Notes: generated by a model not told the origin, from the letters alone. 64,000 nucleotides of DNA from Brassica napus (GCF_020379485.1 NC_063436.1:26472423-26536422), one strand, 5' to 3'. Counted from the first letter of the stretch, positions 1 to 12,304 are shown. Numbers and translations are program-made.

Positions 1-2412
1 AATCCTGAATGAAAACCAGGGAAGAAGAAGTAAGAGCAGAATCCAAGGCTCCAGCTATCTCCTGAAACCTGAAATTATATATTTTCGAGTTAGAGAAGCT
101 GAGACACCACCACTAATATAACAGTAAGTCAACCATCTATGGTATATCTCCAATACCTCAGTGAAAAGTATACTCCCACATTCCATTGCTTCATGAATTC
201 GATACATACTGCTTCAGTTCGAAACTTGGTGACAGCGGACCTTGACGGACAATAACCTTCATAAAAAGTACATGCTATGACGCTACTGAAAAATATTCAA
301 ATAATGTTATCAACTAATATAAAATTATACTATTTGTTTATATAAGACGCATGAAGATTAGTTCACAATGCGTCTGAAATCTGAATAGCCATGAGATCAA
401 GCTCAGAGAAAGATATAGATCAGCTAACCTACCTTCAAGATATGCCAAGAAATCCAAGCTTGCCTTGTAATTTTTCAAGAACTCAGTAGGCCTTCCAGGA
501 GAAAAGGCTCCTGGTTTGACCTTCTGGATTGCCGAAAGAACTTCTTTCAGGATTGAATTTGCCAGGAAATTGAAGACGTGCAAACCCGATTTCTCTGTTT
601 ATAAACAAGATACCAAGCAAGGAGTACACTGAGTTAGATATAAAATGATATGTCCAATGTCAACTACTCCTATCGGAAATAGGATTGACTACGAACTGTG
701 ATAACGAACAAGACTGCTATTTCAGAGAGTGGAGCAACTTACCGGTTGAAGATATTTCTATCAGCATTTTACAGTCCTTCGCAATAAAATGCTTGATAAG
801 TTTGTAATCGTTTTCAAGTTCATCTGAACTTCCAGTAGCATCTGCTGATCTTTCATGTGCAATCGTTTTATGTATAAATGGAGCCACAATCGTTGTACGA
901 AAAATTTCTTCTGCATTCGTGGTGTTATCAATGGCAGCATATGCACGCAAGCAGTTGTAAAGGACGCTTGTGTCGCTGTTGTTTAGTCCGTCAATGAAGC
1001 AATGACCTAGACTAGCATCCAGTAACACACTAGCACTCTGAATCCTCTTCTCCATGTTCTCAACGAAAGGCAGGTTCTGTACTGGCATAAAAGAAAAAAG
1101 TAGTGAGCATCAGCCGTAAGACTTTCTATTGTCTTCTGAGGCAAACAAGTTTAATGGAAATTTTTTTAGAACACCAGAGATTTCACAATAATTTACCAGG
1201 TACCATCTCATTGTACTCTATTTTGTCAGCAATCTTATTAAAGCCATGAATTCTCCTATCAGCCCAGACATTTCTCAAGCCCCATAAGCATAACTAGTTT
1301 TAATCCCCAAGAGACTACTCATGCAGTATACCCCAAACTCTTCCACAATTATCCTATAAGACACCCAATTTCTTGCCGTTCTCATTATAACTTTGACGCT
1401 CGAGAACAGGTAGGACTGAAAAGCAAAACTTCCTACCATCAATATCAAAATACTCCTATGTTTACTAACTACACTTTGTGCATTAAAAGGAACAGAGTGC
1501 ATTGCTAATGTAATATATATTTTGTAATGAACAAGGAAATGATGAATTGTGAATTCACAAGAGAAAAAGGAAAAAAGTAAATGCGTGATGGAGACCTGTG
1601 CATGAGCCATATAGAACTTGAGCCGATTCATTTCACTAGCTATTCTCTCCAAAAGCATGCTTTGGGTTTCTCTCATGGTATTGCCATCTTGCTGCGTGGC
1701 ATTTTCAACATTCACAGCGCTCCTTCCCAGGGAAACACCATCCTCGTTTTTCCAATCAGAAGGAGCACTCGGTAGAACTTTTATAAGCTTCTCAACCTAA
1801 AACTCCCCAAGGAACATACCTTATTTACGTCAATCATTCAGATTTTAATAACCAACAAGCAATGGAGAAACATCTTTACTCAATATAAACGAAACTACAA
1901 TGCACGATCATGAACAGATCGCTAACGAAATCAAGTACCTTAGATACCACATGAAAAGTATCGAGCAACAACTCCAAAACCTCCCTCGCAGCAGCGGCAT
2001 CGGACCTCTGCTGCAACCCACTCCTCAGTGCGAAAAGCGCAGCCTCCACGGATCCCCGAAACGCAGCGATCTTCTCGCGGATCCCAAGGAGCGGGGCGCG
2101 CATGCGGACAACAGCCTCATCGATATCGACGAGCTTAGTGCTCAGGCTCACGAAATCAGCGTAGTCTCGATTGATGAGATCAACGAGCTCGCGGTTGAGG
2201 GAGGCGAGGTGTGATCGGAGCTCGGATCGGAGAGTGTCGAAGGGAACGAAGGTGCGGAGCTCGGAGATGTAGGACTCGGAGTCGAAGTCAGGGGAGAGGA
2301 AGAGGGAAGGCTTGAACCAGAGAGGATGCGAGTCGTAAGGATCGGAGAAGAAGTCTGAGGCGGATCTCGGAGCTGACGATGGCGAAGGTAGCGGAGCGAC
2401 CAGATCTGACAT
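1..2412 (-). CDS. COG2: Conserved oligomeric Golgi complex subunit 2 (partial, 3' end outside window)
   Basis: Subunit of the eight-part COG tethering complex, which acts in retrograde vesicle traffic within the Golgi. Six exons can be read on the minus strand with GT-AG borders: 2412-1939, 1796-1596, 1076-743, 594-433, 256-157 and 68 to beyond the window edge. The start has the sequence MSDLVAPLPSPSSAP, followed by the COG2 N-terminal region with the conserved block SESYISELRTFVPFDTLR and then LVDLINRDYADFVSLSTKLV, a coiled-coil type region. Phases agree at every junction (for example Gly split between exons 4 and 5). The C-terminal part of the protein is outside the window. The reading matches what I remember of Arabidopsis At4g24840. 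A GC-rich MITE lies about 150 bp upstream of the start codon. Confidence 0.93.
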
Positions 2413-2568
2413 TTTCGATTCGATGCAGTGTGGGAAGCCTGAGTGATCCGTGAGGAAGATAATCGAAGCTTAAGGGTGTTTCTACCAAACCAATTGAACC
2501 GGTTAAAATATTCAGTGAGCTACAAAACCAAATATCATATGGTTGTTTGGTTACCGCAAATATCATAA

Positions 2569-2810
2569 GGGCTGTTTGTTTGGTTACCGCAGGTACCGGC
2601 GGCAGCGGCAGTGTCAACATTCTGCGTCAACTCTTGTTCGTTTCGTTGACGCAGAAAGCTGCGTCTGACGCCGATAAAATCTGCGGTCGCGATATAGTAT
2701 GCGTCAGCGTCAGCGTCAGCATCTGCAAAACGAACAACAACTATCCTCATTGACGCTGCCGCCGTCGCTGCCGCTGATGCCAAAACCTGCGGCAACCAAA
2801 CGAACAGGTC
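2569..2810. mobile_element. GC-rich MITE with terminal inverted repeats
   Basis: About 240 bp bounded by GGCTGTTTGTTTGGTTACCG on the left and the inverse of CCTGTTCGTTTGGTTGCCG on the right, with an interior rich in GCGTCAGC-like and GCCGCTGCC-like units. This is far more GC-rich than its surroundings. Possible 3-bp target duplication ATA. It could be Tourist-like or hAT-like; no coding capacity. A partial duplicate of the left end (2541-2557) sits just outside. Confidence 0.7.
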
Positions 2811-4104
2811 ATATACTCCAATCCACAACACAGAGAAGGTGTATTTTTCAAACATGAATATTATGATTATAGAAAAAAGTAACATTATTGAATTTAGTTT
2901 TAAAATGTATAGTAAATTTTATTATGATTGAAAATAATTTGGTAAACCTTCCTATTTCACCACACAAAAGTTTAACTAACTTCATAGTAACTTACACAAT
3001 TCGTCGAAAATTATTTAAAACTCATCTAAAATTAAATTATTTTAGATCGTCTCAAATACATAACGTTTTGCGTCTGCTAAGTCATCAGATTTATCTGAGA
3101 TTCTTTTTTTTTGGTCAAATTTATCCGGGATTCTAAACTTTAAAATTTTAATAATAACAATAATGAGGTTTAATTGGAATTAGGATCTGAGACCATATTT
3201 TATGGCAATTAAAAAACTTATTTAATAAACATCTTATATTTTTAGAATTGTGTCACTGATTTTTAATTTGATCTGATCATAGGAATAGGTTGAGGGAGAA
3301 ATAGGTTTCAATCAATATATTCACCATCTTTTCCTGAATTAAAAGAGAAAAAAATTGAGGATAGTCTCATATTTATAGCTATGGATGTTTTATTGAATAG
3401 AGAATTAGAACTACGTAATGGAATTAGAGTTTGATTGTACTTCAGTGGAATTTGATGATTCCAATATAATGCAATGGGATTATAACTGCAATCGAACTTT
3501 TTTGTTTCTAAAATTAGTGGATATTTTTAATTTGCTAGGTAGTTAAGATGTGATGAACTTTTACGAAAATAAAAGAAACTGGTTTTAGTCACCTTCAACC
3601 CATGATGTCGTCTCTTATCTTCAGACTTCTTAAAACGTGAATTTAGATTTGCATATCCCTAATAATCAGGTCAGTTCTTAATACATCCACATCAATTTGG
3701 AACATCTCCATCTTGGAGGAGAATCTCCTACGTTGGAGGAAAATTGTAAAAGAAAAAAAAGATTGATGAAATTCAAAATCCAAGACAGAAGTGTTGGATA
3801 TTTCTCATACAAAAGTACATCATATTCCATTCAAATTAGATTCTAATAAAATCTAGTTGATATTGAATAACAGGTGATTCTAATTGTATATCTGTATTAA
3901 ACTTCCCAATCCAATAACACCCCCCCTAATGGGCCTAAGCTTCCTTCTTATGGGCCCATATTCATAAAGGCGTAGATACGTCTAGTTTCGGGCCAAGATT
4001 CAACAGAGCTAAATCTAAACCATTTAGTTTATATTCATCCCAAATCAAACCGGTTTGGTTTCGACAACAGGATTCGAACTCGGTACAGCTTTCTTCTTCC
4101 GACG
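2811..4104. other. Intergenic spacer between the divergent COG2 and snurportin genes
   Basis: AT-rich, with no convincing reading frame. The last 180 bases hold the snurportin promoter-proximal sequence with two GGGCC motifs. Nothing else was recognised. Confidence 0.6.
3928..3959. promoter_or_regulatory. Two site II-like TGGGCC elements upstream of snurportin
   Basis: ATGGGCCTA (about 3929-3937) and the palindrome ATGGGCCCAT (3950-3959) lie about 150-175 bp before the snurportin start codon. TGGGCC/GGCCCA motifs are typical of plant housekeeping and cell-cycle-linked promoters. Function here is inferred. Confidence 0.5.
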
Positions 4105-6232
4105 ATGGCGCCGCATGATCTTCGCCGTCCTTTCAAGCGACGACCTATCTCCGACCAACAGAAACGCAGAGACCTTTCACTTCTCCGCCAGTCTCAGCAT
4201 CGCTCCGACGCCCAGCAGCGAGCTCGAAACCTCGCCTCTTCCGTCATATCCCTCCAATCATCATCCTCCCCCGATGTCGACCCGGAAACACTATCCGAAC
4301 CCATGCCTGACGTCGACACCACCGGACACGAATCGGAAGCGAGTAGCTTCGACATTCGCCAAGCTTCGAGTCTGAGAGGACCCGAGGCTCGCAAGTGGTT
4401 CGCTAGTCAGCTTATGTTACCTGAATGGATGATCGACGTACCTGAGAATCTGAGCAGAGATTGGTAACTAACTAGCCCTCTTGTTCGATTTTGTTTTTTC
4501 ATTACAAAGTTTGTAACTTTTTGTTTTTTGGTTGTTTTTTCATTACAAAGTTTGTAACTTTTTGTTTTTTGGTTGTTTTTTAAGGTATGTGTTAGCGAGA
4601 CCAGCTGGGAAGCGATGTTTTGTAGTGTCAGCGGATGGAACTACTGTTAGTAGGTTACGTAATGGTTCTGTCTTGCATCATTTCCCTTCTGCGTTGCCTG
4701 GTGGTGCTAGGAAGAAAGGTGTTTCCGGTCCAGCACAATCGTATTCGATACTGGACTGTATATTTCACGAGGTTAAAAGATTCTTCCTCTTATTGGTTTA
4801 TCTTGGTTTATGATCCTACTAAGTGGTTTTGTTACTGTTATGTGTACAGGCGGATCAGACGTATTACGTGATTGATATGGTTTGTTGGAGGGGTTACTCG
4901 CTTTATGAATGTACAGCAGAGTTCAGGTTCTTTTGGTTGCAGTCAAAGCTTGACGAGACTGGTGCTTGTGATCCGCCTTCCTTTTACCACAAGTTCAGGT
5001 TCAGCGTTGTTCCTTTTTATAACTGCGACCAAAGCGGACTTCACTCGGCTTATACGGGATCATTACCTTATGTCAAGGATGGATTGTTGTTATATAACAA
5101 GTAAGTGCATCGTTTCATCTCTCCTACTTGTAGTATGCCATTTAGTTTGCTTCAGTAACCAATATTTTATGATGCCTGCACTTGTAGATAAAATGTGTCT
5201 TTGACAACGTACTCATTGGTCTGGGGCTCTTCTTTGATAAAGTTTTTGTTTAACAATGAATCTTATTTTCCGTGGCATTTGTTTCTGGCCAATTGTTATG
5301 CGGCAACATCTACTTAAGTTCATGCAAATTTGTCGCAGGCATGCACATTATCATACTGGGAATACTCCTCTGGTGTTGATATGGAAGGATGAGAGGTGTA
5401 GTCAGTATGTCATTGATACAGACAACAATGGACAAGTTCCAAACCAACAACATGTAAGTAGACTTCACATACGTATAAAGCTCATGGATTTTTCATACAA
5501 GGTTATTAGTAAAATACTCACATTAACAAGTACCTATAAACAAGTATGGTGTAAGTGCAGATCGTCTTGGGGCTGCAAGATGATGGGAAAATTGTAACAT
5601 CAGATGATCCACCTGTAGTAGTTAATTGCTTGAATGCAGACTTCATAAAACAGGTATGTTCAGTATATAATAGAGAGTGCATCATTATCCTGATTAGCCT
5701 TTTTGAATTAGCTTGAAAAATACGCATTTGGGCTAAGTGAGAACTGTAAGATCAGAGTAATCTTCTTGTTGTACTACTAGGAGACCGATGGAGTCTATGA
5801 AGTATACTAGATAGTGATGTTGTTTAGTTTAAGGTTGCTTTCTCACTGTGGGCTTCTTGCCATGTTGGATATTACAGTCAGGACTGTCTCCAGGAAGCCT
5901 TGTTCGATTTGCCATTGGCGATGGAGGGTTGAACTGTGTGGATGGTAAATTTGAGAAGGCAGATTTACAATATATCAGTGTTTCAAATCGAGCTCGAGCA
6001 TTTGCGGATAGTTATTCCAAGGTTAACACTCTCTTCCTTTGCATATATTGCACTCGAAATTTTAGGGAATCATATTTTTATGAATTGAAACTGAAGCATT
6101 TTATAATCAATTTTGCAGATCATGTTTCAATATATGGCCCGACATTCTCCCGTGAAGGCTGAAGATCTCGCTTCAGTGATTTCACAGGAGAACCAACAAG
6201 ACAAGCCCCCTGAAGTAGAGATGTCTGATTGA
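4105..6232 (+). CDS. SNUPN: Snurportin-1 homologue (m3G-cap snRNP import adaptor)
   Basis: Adaptor that binds the trimethylguanosine cap of spliceosomal snRNAs and hands snRNPs to importin beta. Seven exons: 4105-4463, 4585-4771, 4850-5100, 5339-5453, 5561-5653, 5878-6021 and 6119-6232, all with GT-AG borders and consistent phases. The N-terminus is basic (RRPFKRRPISDQQKRRDL), as expected for an importin-beta-binding region. The middle holds the cap-binding domain, with blocks such as YVLARPAGKRCFVVSADGTT, ILDCIFHEADQTYYVIDMVC and WLQSKLDE. The acidic C-terminus ends in EVEMSD. The ATG at 4105 was chosen because it opens directly into the basic segment; the overlapping ORF from 4055 is in another frame. 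It matches my memory of At4g24880. Intron 1 contains a tandem duplication of about 43 bp. Confidence 0.93.
4495..4580. repeat. Tandem duplication (2 x about 43 bp) inside snurportin intron 1
   Basis: The stretch containing CATTACAAAGTTTGTAACTT followed by TTTGTTTTTTGGTTG occurs twice in a row, nearly identical, between the donor at 4464 and the acceptor at 4584. It lengthens intron 1 without affecting the splice sites. Confidence 0.85.
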
Positions 6233-6657
6233 AGAGAGGAGAGACTCTTGGACATTGTGTTGTGTGTTTTGTGGAAACCAGAGAGTATCATATTTTTTTA
6301 AAGATTTTCAGCTATTTTTGGCTTCTCACACACGATGCTTTGATTATAGATAGTTTGTTCCATGAAAATGAAAAGAAAAAAAGCAAAAATCCATTACTTT
6401 GTATTGATGACAGGTATAAATATCTATTAATGAATATTTTTGCATGAAAACTATGCTTAAAAAAGAAAAATCCTGAAAACTATGACCATTTCATCAACCT
6501 CAATCCATTAACTACTTGGAATGATATTTGTACAGATCTCTGATAGCTAGTCTACATTGAATGCCTTATTTGAACATATACTTCCCTACACACGCACTGT
6601 TATGTGACAGACTCCGTAGTGTGACAGAGCAACAACCTTGCTTTTGAACTAATTTTG
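6233..6657. other. Convergent 3' spacer between snurportin and DUF579 gene
   Basis: Short AT-rich spacer that must hold both 3' UTRs and polyadenylation signals. No reading frame or repeat was recognised. Confidence 0.6.
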
Positions 6658-7485
6658 CTAATATCTGATCAAGGCTGTTTCTGGTGAGCAGAACCTAGAT
6701 GCATTTGATCGACCCTTGATCCGAAACTTCCAGAAGTTCCCTTTAGCTGAAACCTGATTCTCCTGGCACAAGAATTCCCAGGAGAGCCACTTCTCAACAG
6801 TCCTTTGCACATCATGCACTAAAACATATGTTGTCGAGTTACTACTTCCTTGTATTGCTAACACAGCTGCAGTATATATACTCCCCATCCTACCTGGCGC
6901 CTCTAAGTCATCCCCACGTGGTCCATCAACAACTATCACATCCCATTTGGTATTGTACACTTCCTGTGGCAAATCCTTCAGTTTCAGTTTGCATTCTGAT
7001 GAGCCTTGATGTAGAGTATTCGTATTTGGTGCAGCACATGCGGGATTAGCTCTGGCATGTCGGAGCAGTTTGTAAACGTTCTTGACTTCCATCTGATGGT
7101 ACTTCAAGCTGTAGATTCTTGTGTTGTTGGGATTTACTTCAGCTTTTGATTTTGATTGTTCATCTTCTAAAATGACGGTAATGCCTCTGGTGTTGATTGA
7201 AGATAACTTGAGGTAGTGAGGTGCAAACCCAAAAACAAGGACGTTGCAAGGGGGTCTACTAGTAATTGTATCTGATAAGAGCTTGAGTTCCTTTTCGGTG
7301 AGAGCGCTCTGGCTCGCATTAGCACTTATCTGCTGACTGAACTCAGACCGAAATGTGGTAGAAGAGAGGGAATGAGAGGCAGAGGATGAAGACTTTAAGG
7401 AGATCCGGAGGAGGCGAATAACAGATAGGCTTGAGAGAACGAAGATAAGTAGAGGTATGAGTTTACGTACAGTGAATTTTGGCAT
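6658..7485 (-). CDS. DUF579 family protein (IRX15/GXM-type polysaccharide-related, Golgi)
   Basis: Intronless gene of 275 codons. The family (Polysacc_synt_4/DUF579) includes xylan glucuronic acid methyltransferases (GXM) and IRX15, which act in the Golgi on cell-wall xylan; the precise activity of this member is not known to me. Seen directly: an N-terminal signal-anchor (LIPLLIFVLSSLSVIRLL, residues about 9-26), then a Rossmann-like start PCNVLVFGFAPHYLKLSSIN, the family signature VVDGPRGDDLEAPGRMGSIY, and VLVHDVQRTVEKWLSWEFLC near the C-terminus. The frame is open upstream to an ATG at 7596. I prefer the ATG at 7483-7485 because it puts the membrane anchor at the N-terminus, as is usual for these type II proteins. 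It appears to correspond to At4g24910. Confidence 0.88.
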   Translation of the reverse strand: MPKFTVRKLIPLLIFVLSSLSVIRLLRISLKSSSSASHSLSSTTFRSEFSQQISANASQSALTEKELKLLSDTITSRPPCNVLVFGFAPHYLKLSSINTRGITVILEDEQSKSKAEVNPNNTRIYSLKYHQMEVKNVYKLLRHARANPACAAPNTNTLHQGSSECKLKLKDLPQEVYNTKWDVIVVDGPRGDDLEAPGRMGSIYTAAVLAIQGSSNSTTYVLVHDVQRTVEKWLSWEFLCQENQVSAKGNFWKFRIKGRSNASRFCSPETALIRY

Positions 7486-7991
7486 GGTGATCTTTGATTC
7501 TCTCTTGTGTTTGGGAGTATCAGGGGAGGAAGGAGGTGAGAATCTGAGTAGAGGGTTGAGAATAGGAAGTGAAGATTGATGAAGATGTGGAGGCATTATA
7601 ACTATTCTCTCCGTTCTTTCAGTATCATCAGGTTCTCAAATGAGTTTGTGAATGGTATTTTTGGTTTTAAAATGATATCATCTGTTATGTATTTGTGTCG
7701 TCTTCGAGTGAATAACAAGGAAAGTCGTCTTGCTTCCGTTCCAAGATTCGGTTTGTTGTTTGTTCTTGTTGGCAAGTCATTTACTTGGTAGTTAGAGTTT
7801 ACCAAACATCATTATGAAAGTTTTAGTATTTGTCATGTCAATGGAGTGGCAAAGATATTAGTCAAAAAGATATAAACGTGTATCAATGTGATTGCGATAG
7901 GGTGAACAAGATTGATGAATAGGTTGTATCCAATAAACTCTTGAAACAGTTTTTTTTTTTTTGTGGTGAATCAGAGGCGAAAGTCTAAATA
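7486..7991. other. Spacer upstream of DUF579 gene
   Basis: Promoter side of the DUF579 gene up to the Helitron insertion. A run of T at about 7950-7963 is the only simple feature; no gene was seen. Confidence 0.55.
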
Positions 7992-10202
7992 ATCTAATCT
8001 ATTAAAACAGAAGTACAAATAGTACTTAACCCTAAGTTTTCCTCAATAATTACAAGAGAATGCCACTGGAATTAAAACACAATCGTTTCTTATACAATCA
8101 TTAATAATCCTTTCATATCATTAATAATCATTTCCTTCCGTGGTCAATTGATTGTGCTAATCTAATTGTTCGCCAGCCCATCAATTTGCCAAATACGAAT
8201 AAATTAGTTTAGGTTAGGCTTATTATAACTTTATGGCCCATATAATATTGACTATTTATAAAATTCAAAACCAAACCAACAAAACATATGACCAGTATTT
8301 TTATCCATTAGCTAACCTATAACAAATGAAACGATTGATCTAAGTTTACAAAAACATGAAATTTGCAATTTATATGAGATTATGTGTTTAAAACTTACAA
8401 AACACGTTTTCCTTATCTTTAATAAGGTATATTCTGTTTTTAATAAAGTGTATAGGAAAAAAGGGTATGGATCTGTAATAATTTAAATATATATTTGGTT
8501 TGATTTTAGCCTACCCTTTCCAATCCTAAGTATATATATCTCTTAGACCTTGATTGGTAGAGCATGAACATTATCATTATGCTTTACATTATCCAATCAA
8601 CAATTGTTAGATAAGCATTTATTAAATACTAATGCTCTCCAAATGCTCTTTTGGCCAATGCTCTCATATGAAGCTTTTAGAAGAGCATTTGCATTTATAA
8701 TTTATAAAATTAAAGAAAATATATAATTATCTAATCTATTAAAACAGAAGTACAAATAGTACTTAACCCTAAGTTTTCCTCAATAATTACAAGAGAATGC
8801 CACTGGAATTAAAACACAATCGTTTCTTATACAATCATTAATAATCCTTTCATATCATTAATAATCATTTCCTTCCGTGGTCAATTGATTGTGCTAATCT
8901 AATTGTTCGCCAGCCCATCAATTTGCCAAATACGAATAAATTAGTTTAGGTTAGGCTTATTATAACTTTATGGCCCATATAATATTGACTATTTATAAAA
9001 TTCAAAACCAAACCAACAAAACATATGACCAGTATTTTTATCCATTAGCTAACCTATAACAAATGAAACGATTGATCTAAGTTTACAAAAACATGAAATT
9101 TGCAATTTATATGAGATTATGTGTTTAAAACTTACAAAACACGTTTTCCTTATCTTTAATAAGGTATATTCTGTTTTTAATAAAGTGTATAGGAAAAAAG
9201 GGTATGGATCTGTAATAATTTAAATATATATTTGGTTTGATTTTAGCCTACCCTTTCCAATCCTAAGTATATATATCTCTTAGACCTTGATTGGTAGAGC
9301 ATGAACATTATCATTATGCTTTACATTATCCAATCAACAATTGTTAGATAAGCATTTATTAAATACTAATGCTCTCCAAATGCTCTTTTGGCCAATGCTC
9401 TCATATGAAGCTTTTAGAAGAGCATTTGCATTTATAATTTATAAAATTAAAGAAAATATATAATTATCTAATCTATTAAAACAGAAGTACAAATAGTACT
9501 TAACCCTAAGTTTTCCTCAATAATTACAAGAGAATGCCACTGGAATTAAAACACAATCGTTTCTTATACAATCATTAATAATCCTTTCATATCATTAATA
9601 ATCATTTCCTTCCGTGGTCAATTGATTGTGCTAATCTAATTGTTCGCCAGCCCATCAATTTGCCAAATACGAATAAATTAGTTTAGGTTAGGCTTATTAT
9701 AACTTTATGGCCCATATAATATTGACTATTTATAAAATTCAAAACCAAACCAACAAAACATATGACCAGTATTTTTATCCATTAGCTAACCTATAACAAA
9801 TGAAACGATTGATCTAAGTTTACAAAAACATGAAATTTGCAATTTATATGAGATTATGTGTTTAAAACTTACAAAACACGTTTTCCTTATCTTTAATAAG
9901 GTATATTCTGTTTTTAATAAAGTGTATAGGAAAAAAGGGTATGGATCTGTAATAATTTAAATATATATTTGGTTTGATTTTAGCCTACCCTTTCCAATCC
10001 TAAGTATATATATCTCTTAGACCTTGATTGGTAGAGCATGAACATTATCATTATGCTTTACATTATCCAATCAACAATTGTTAGATAAGCATTTATTAAA
10101 TACTAATGCTCTCCAAATGCTCTTTTGGCCAATGCTCTCATATGAAGCTTTTAGAAGAGCATTTGCATTTATAATTTATAAAATTAAAGAAAATATATAA
10201 TT
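7992..10202. repeat. Three tandem copies of a 737-bp unit containing the Helitron 5' end
   Basis: Helitron starts (TCTATTAAAACAG) are at 7998, 8735 and 9472, exactly 737 bp apart. Reading the three units side by side I see no differences. Each unit runs from the Helitron 5' terminus through the left half of a nested Tourist MITE. The third unit continues into the unique remainder of the element. Confidence 0.93.
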
Positions 10203-10887
10203 AATTCATTTATTTTATTTAATAATATCGTGAAATTATTTTTATATCCAGAAAATAAAATTTTGAATTCTGAAATTAATTTACAATAAAAAAAATTTTA
10301 AATTGTATTTCACGTTTAAATATAATTTAATTTACATAATTTAATTTATTTTAAATTTCAGAAATTATTTTTTTAAATATATATTTTAATTATAAAATTT
10401 ATTTTAAAATAGTACTTTTTTGATAAAACAAAAATATTTTTCAAATTATTAAATAAAATAAATTAATTATATATCTTTTAAATTTAATGTTAATATATAT
10501 TATAAATATATTCATTAAAAATAAATATATTATATATTATATGTTATATATTAATTTTTATAATAATTTTAAATAACATACTCATACTGCTCTTTTAATC
10601 ATCCTATTAAACAGTTTAGCAAAAACACACAGCTCCTGCAGCATACTGCTTCTATAACATACTGCTACTGCTAATGCTAATGTTCTGCCAATCAAGGCCT
10701 TATATGTATTGTCAAACACATAACAAAAAAAATATCCACAGTTTTTACTCATCTCACAAAATGTCATGTGCATATATAAAAAATATGTAATACTATAAAT
10801 ATTATACATATATAGTATTAAATATATGTTTTATATAATTTATATTGAAAAAATTATATCCGCGCGGGCGCGCGGGTCAAAGGCTAG
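7998..10887 (+). mobile_element. Helitron with triplicated 5' region
   Basis: Non-autonomous Helitron. The 5' end starts TCTATTAAAACAGAAGTAC after a host A (7997). The 3' end has a GC hairpin (CCGCGCGGGCGCGCGG) followed by GTCAAAGGCTAG and a host T (10888). Helitrons insert between A and T, begin with TC and end with CTRR, and all of these are present. There is no Rep/helicase coding region. The 5' 737 bp occurs three times in tandem, and a Tourist-like MITE is nested inside. Confidence 0.9.
10020..10699. mobile_element. Tourist-like MITE nested in the Helitron
   Basis: Terminal inverted repeats GACCTTGATTGGTAGAGCAT and its inverse ATGTTCTGCCAATCAAGGCC (a few mismatches), flanked by the target duplication TTA (10017-10019 and 10700-10702). 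The interior is AT-rich. The left end of the same MITE also appears in the two upstream 737-bp units, so it inserted before the triplication. Confidence 0.75.
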
Positions 10888-11895
10888 TGTAATAATTAAG
10901 GTAGTAGTAAGTACTTCTATCGAGTTTTTGGCGTAATCAGGGATCTAAGGAAATAAGATTAAGACAAGAGTTCTAGAAATGAAGTATGTATTAAGTACTC
11001 TTCAATAATTCATTTTCCTCTGTATCTTTCAAGTCGCTGGACGCTGGTAGTTCAAATGTATATTATCTACCGGTTACTTGTATGATTGGTTGCAACTATG
11101 TGAAATTTAACTTGATTACTTCATATGAGTTACTTTTTCTAAATTTGTGAGTTTTGTCACCATAACTAAAGGTTCACCACAATTCCCAAATTCTAACAGT
11201 AAAGCGAAATAAACAGTGTCGTATAAAATAGAATGCAATTACTGGAGACTAATTTCAAAAGTATGGTTAACAAAATGTTTCCTCTTTCTGAGCATCTGAA
11301 CACACACAAAAAAAAACTGTAAAACATTTTCTTGGAACAAGCAAGAAAGCTGTTACTACACTTCTCTTCTCTTTCTTAGCTGGTTATCTGCAAACATGCC
11401 AAACCAAACATCTATGAACCAAACATCTATGAGAGTTTATCTCAAAATACAAGGACAAGCTTAAATCAACTAATATCATATATCTCCAATTATGCATGGT
11501 CCCCTTAACATGCAAATCCAATCACAAAGTCTATTCTTTTGACAACCGAATTCAGAAGACTATCAACGATACTTGAAGGAAAAAACACGAGTGTATAAGC
11601 AAGTGCATAAAAAGACACCTTCAATTCAATTCAAGGATACGCATAAACAATCCTGTCAGATGTGCAAATAAAAAGTACCTATTTAGTTAGCATCTAGAAC
11701 AGAACAGAACACTCCAAAGAAATGAGCCTTCTACTATCAAAGGTTCCTCAAAGGAAGAAAAAAAAAAGCTCAATACAAGAACAAATGCATGGGATCTAAG
11801 GAGGTTGGAAGAAAGCTTCGAGCAGGCAAAGGAAGCAGCTTAACCAATTTAAAAGCATCAATTTAAAAAACTTAAATTGGTAGAAGAAGATTTAC
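10888..11895. other. Spacer downstream of SEC61 gamma
   Basis: Includes the probable 3' UTR of the minus-strand SEC61 gamma gene. No other gene or structured repeat was recognised. Confidence 0.55.
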
Positions 11896-12304
11896 CTAGG
11901 TGGCACCGACGATGATGTTGTTGATGGGAATAAATATGAGCTTCACGAAGAACCCCACGAATCCCATTACTACAAACCCGATCGCTGTACGGACCGCCAC
12001 TTTCGTGAACTCTACAAAACCAAACCAAACCAAACAGATTCAGACATACAACACGACGGATCTGTCCGTTAAACATACAGATCTTCGCAACACGCAGATA
12101 GATCCAGCAGATCAGACGTTAAAAAACATACAGATCTCTCACATGCATCACAACTATCTAAAAAGACACGAATTCTAAGGGAGACAGAAGTAAAGGTGAT
12201 GTTATTATACCTTTGCGATCTGGTTTGTGGCAACGCTTAACGAGACGAATGCTGTCCTTGGCGAAATCTCTGAGAGGATCGACGACGGAATCGATGGCGT
12301 CCAT
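11896..12304 (-). CDS. SEC61G: Protein transport protein SEC61 subunit gamma
   Basis: Small tail-anchored subunit of the ER protein-conducting channel. Two exons: 12304-12211 (94 bp) and 12011-11896 (116 bp), giving 69 residues, the usual length for this family. The protein begins [18 protein letters not shown], continues with the conserved [18 protein letters not shown], and ends in one hydrophobic helix ([20 protein letters not shown]) with a short tail IIVGAT. The intron splits a Glu codon (G|AG) and has clean GT-AG borders. The gene corresponds to At4g24920 in my recollection and keeps its position after the DUF579 gene. Confidence 0.95.

Noticed and set aside
4055..4375. Alternative frame starting 50 bp before snurportin
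   Set aside because: Different frame from the clear snurportin exon 1; an overlapping shadow.
7483..7596. Upstream ATG at 7596 as the DUF579 start
   Set aside because: It would add 37 polar, Pro-rich residues before the membrane anchor; the ATG at 7485 gives the usual type II layout. Not excluded.
7992..10202. Triplicate as a satellite or CRISPR-like array
   Set aside because: Only three units, each with a Helitron 5' terminus and MITE left end; explained by element biology.
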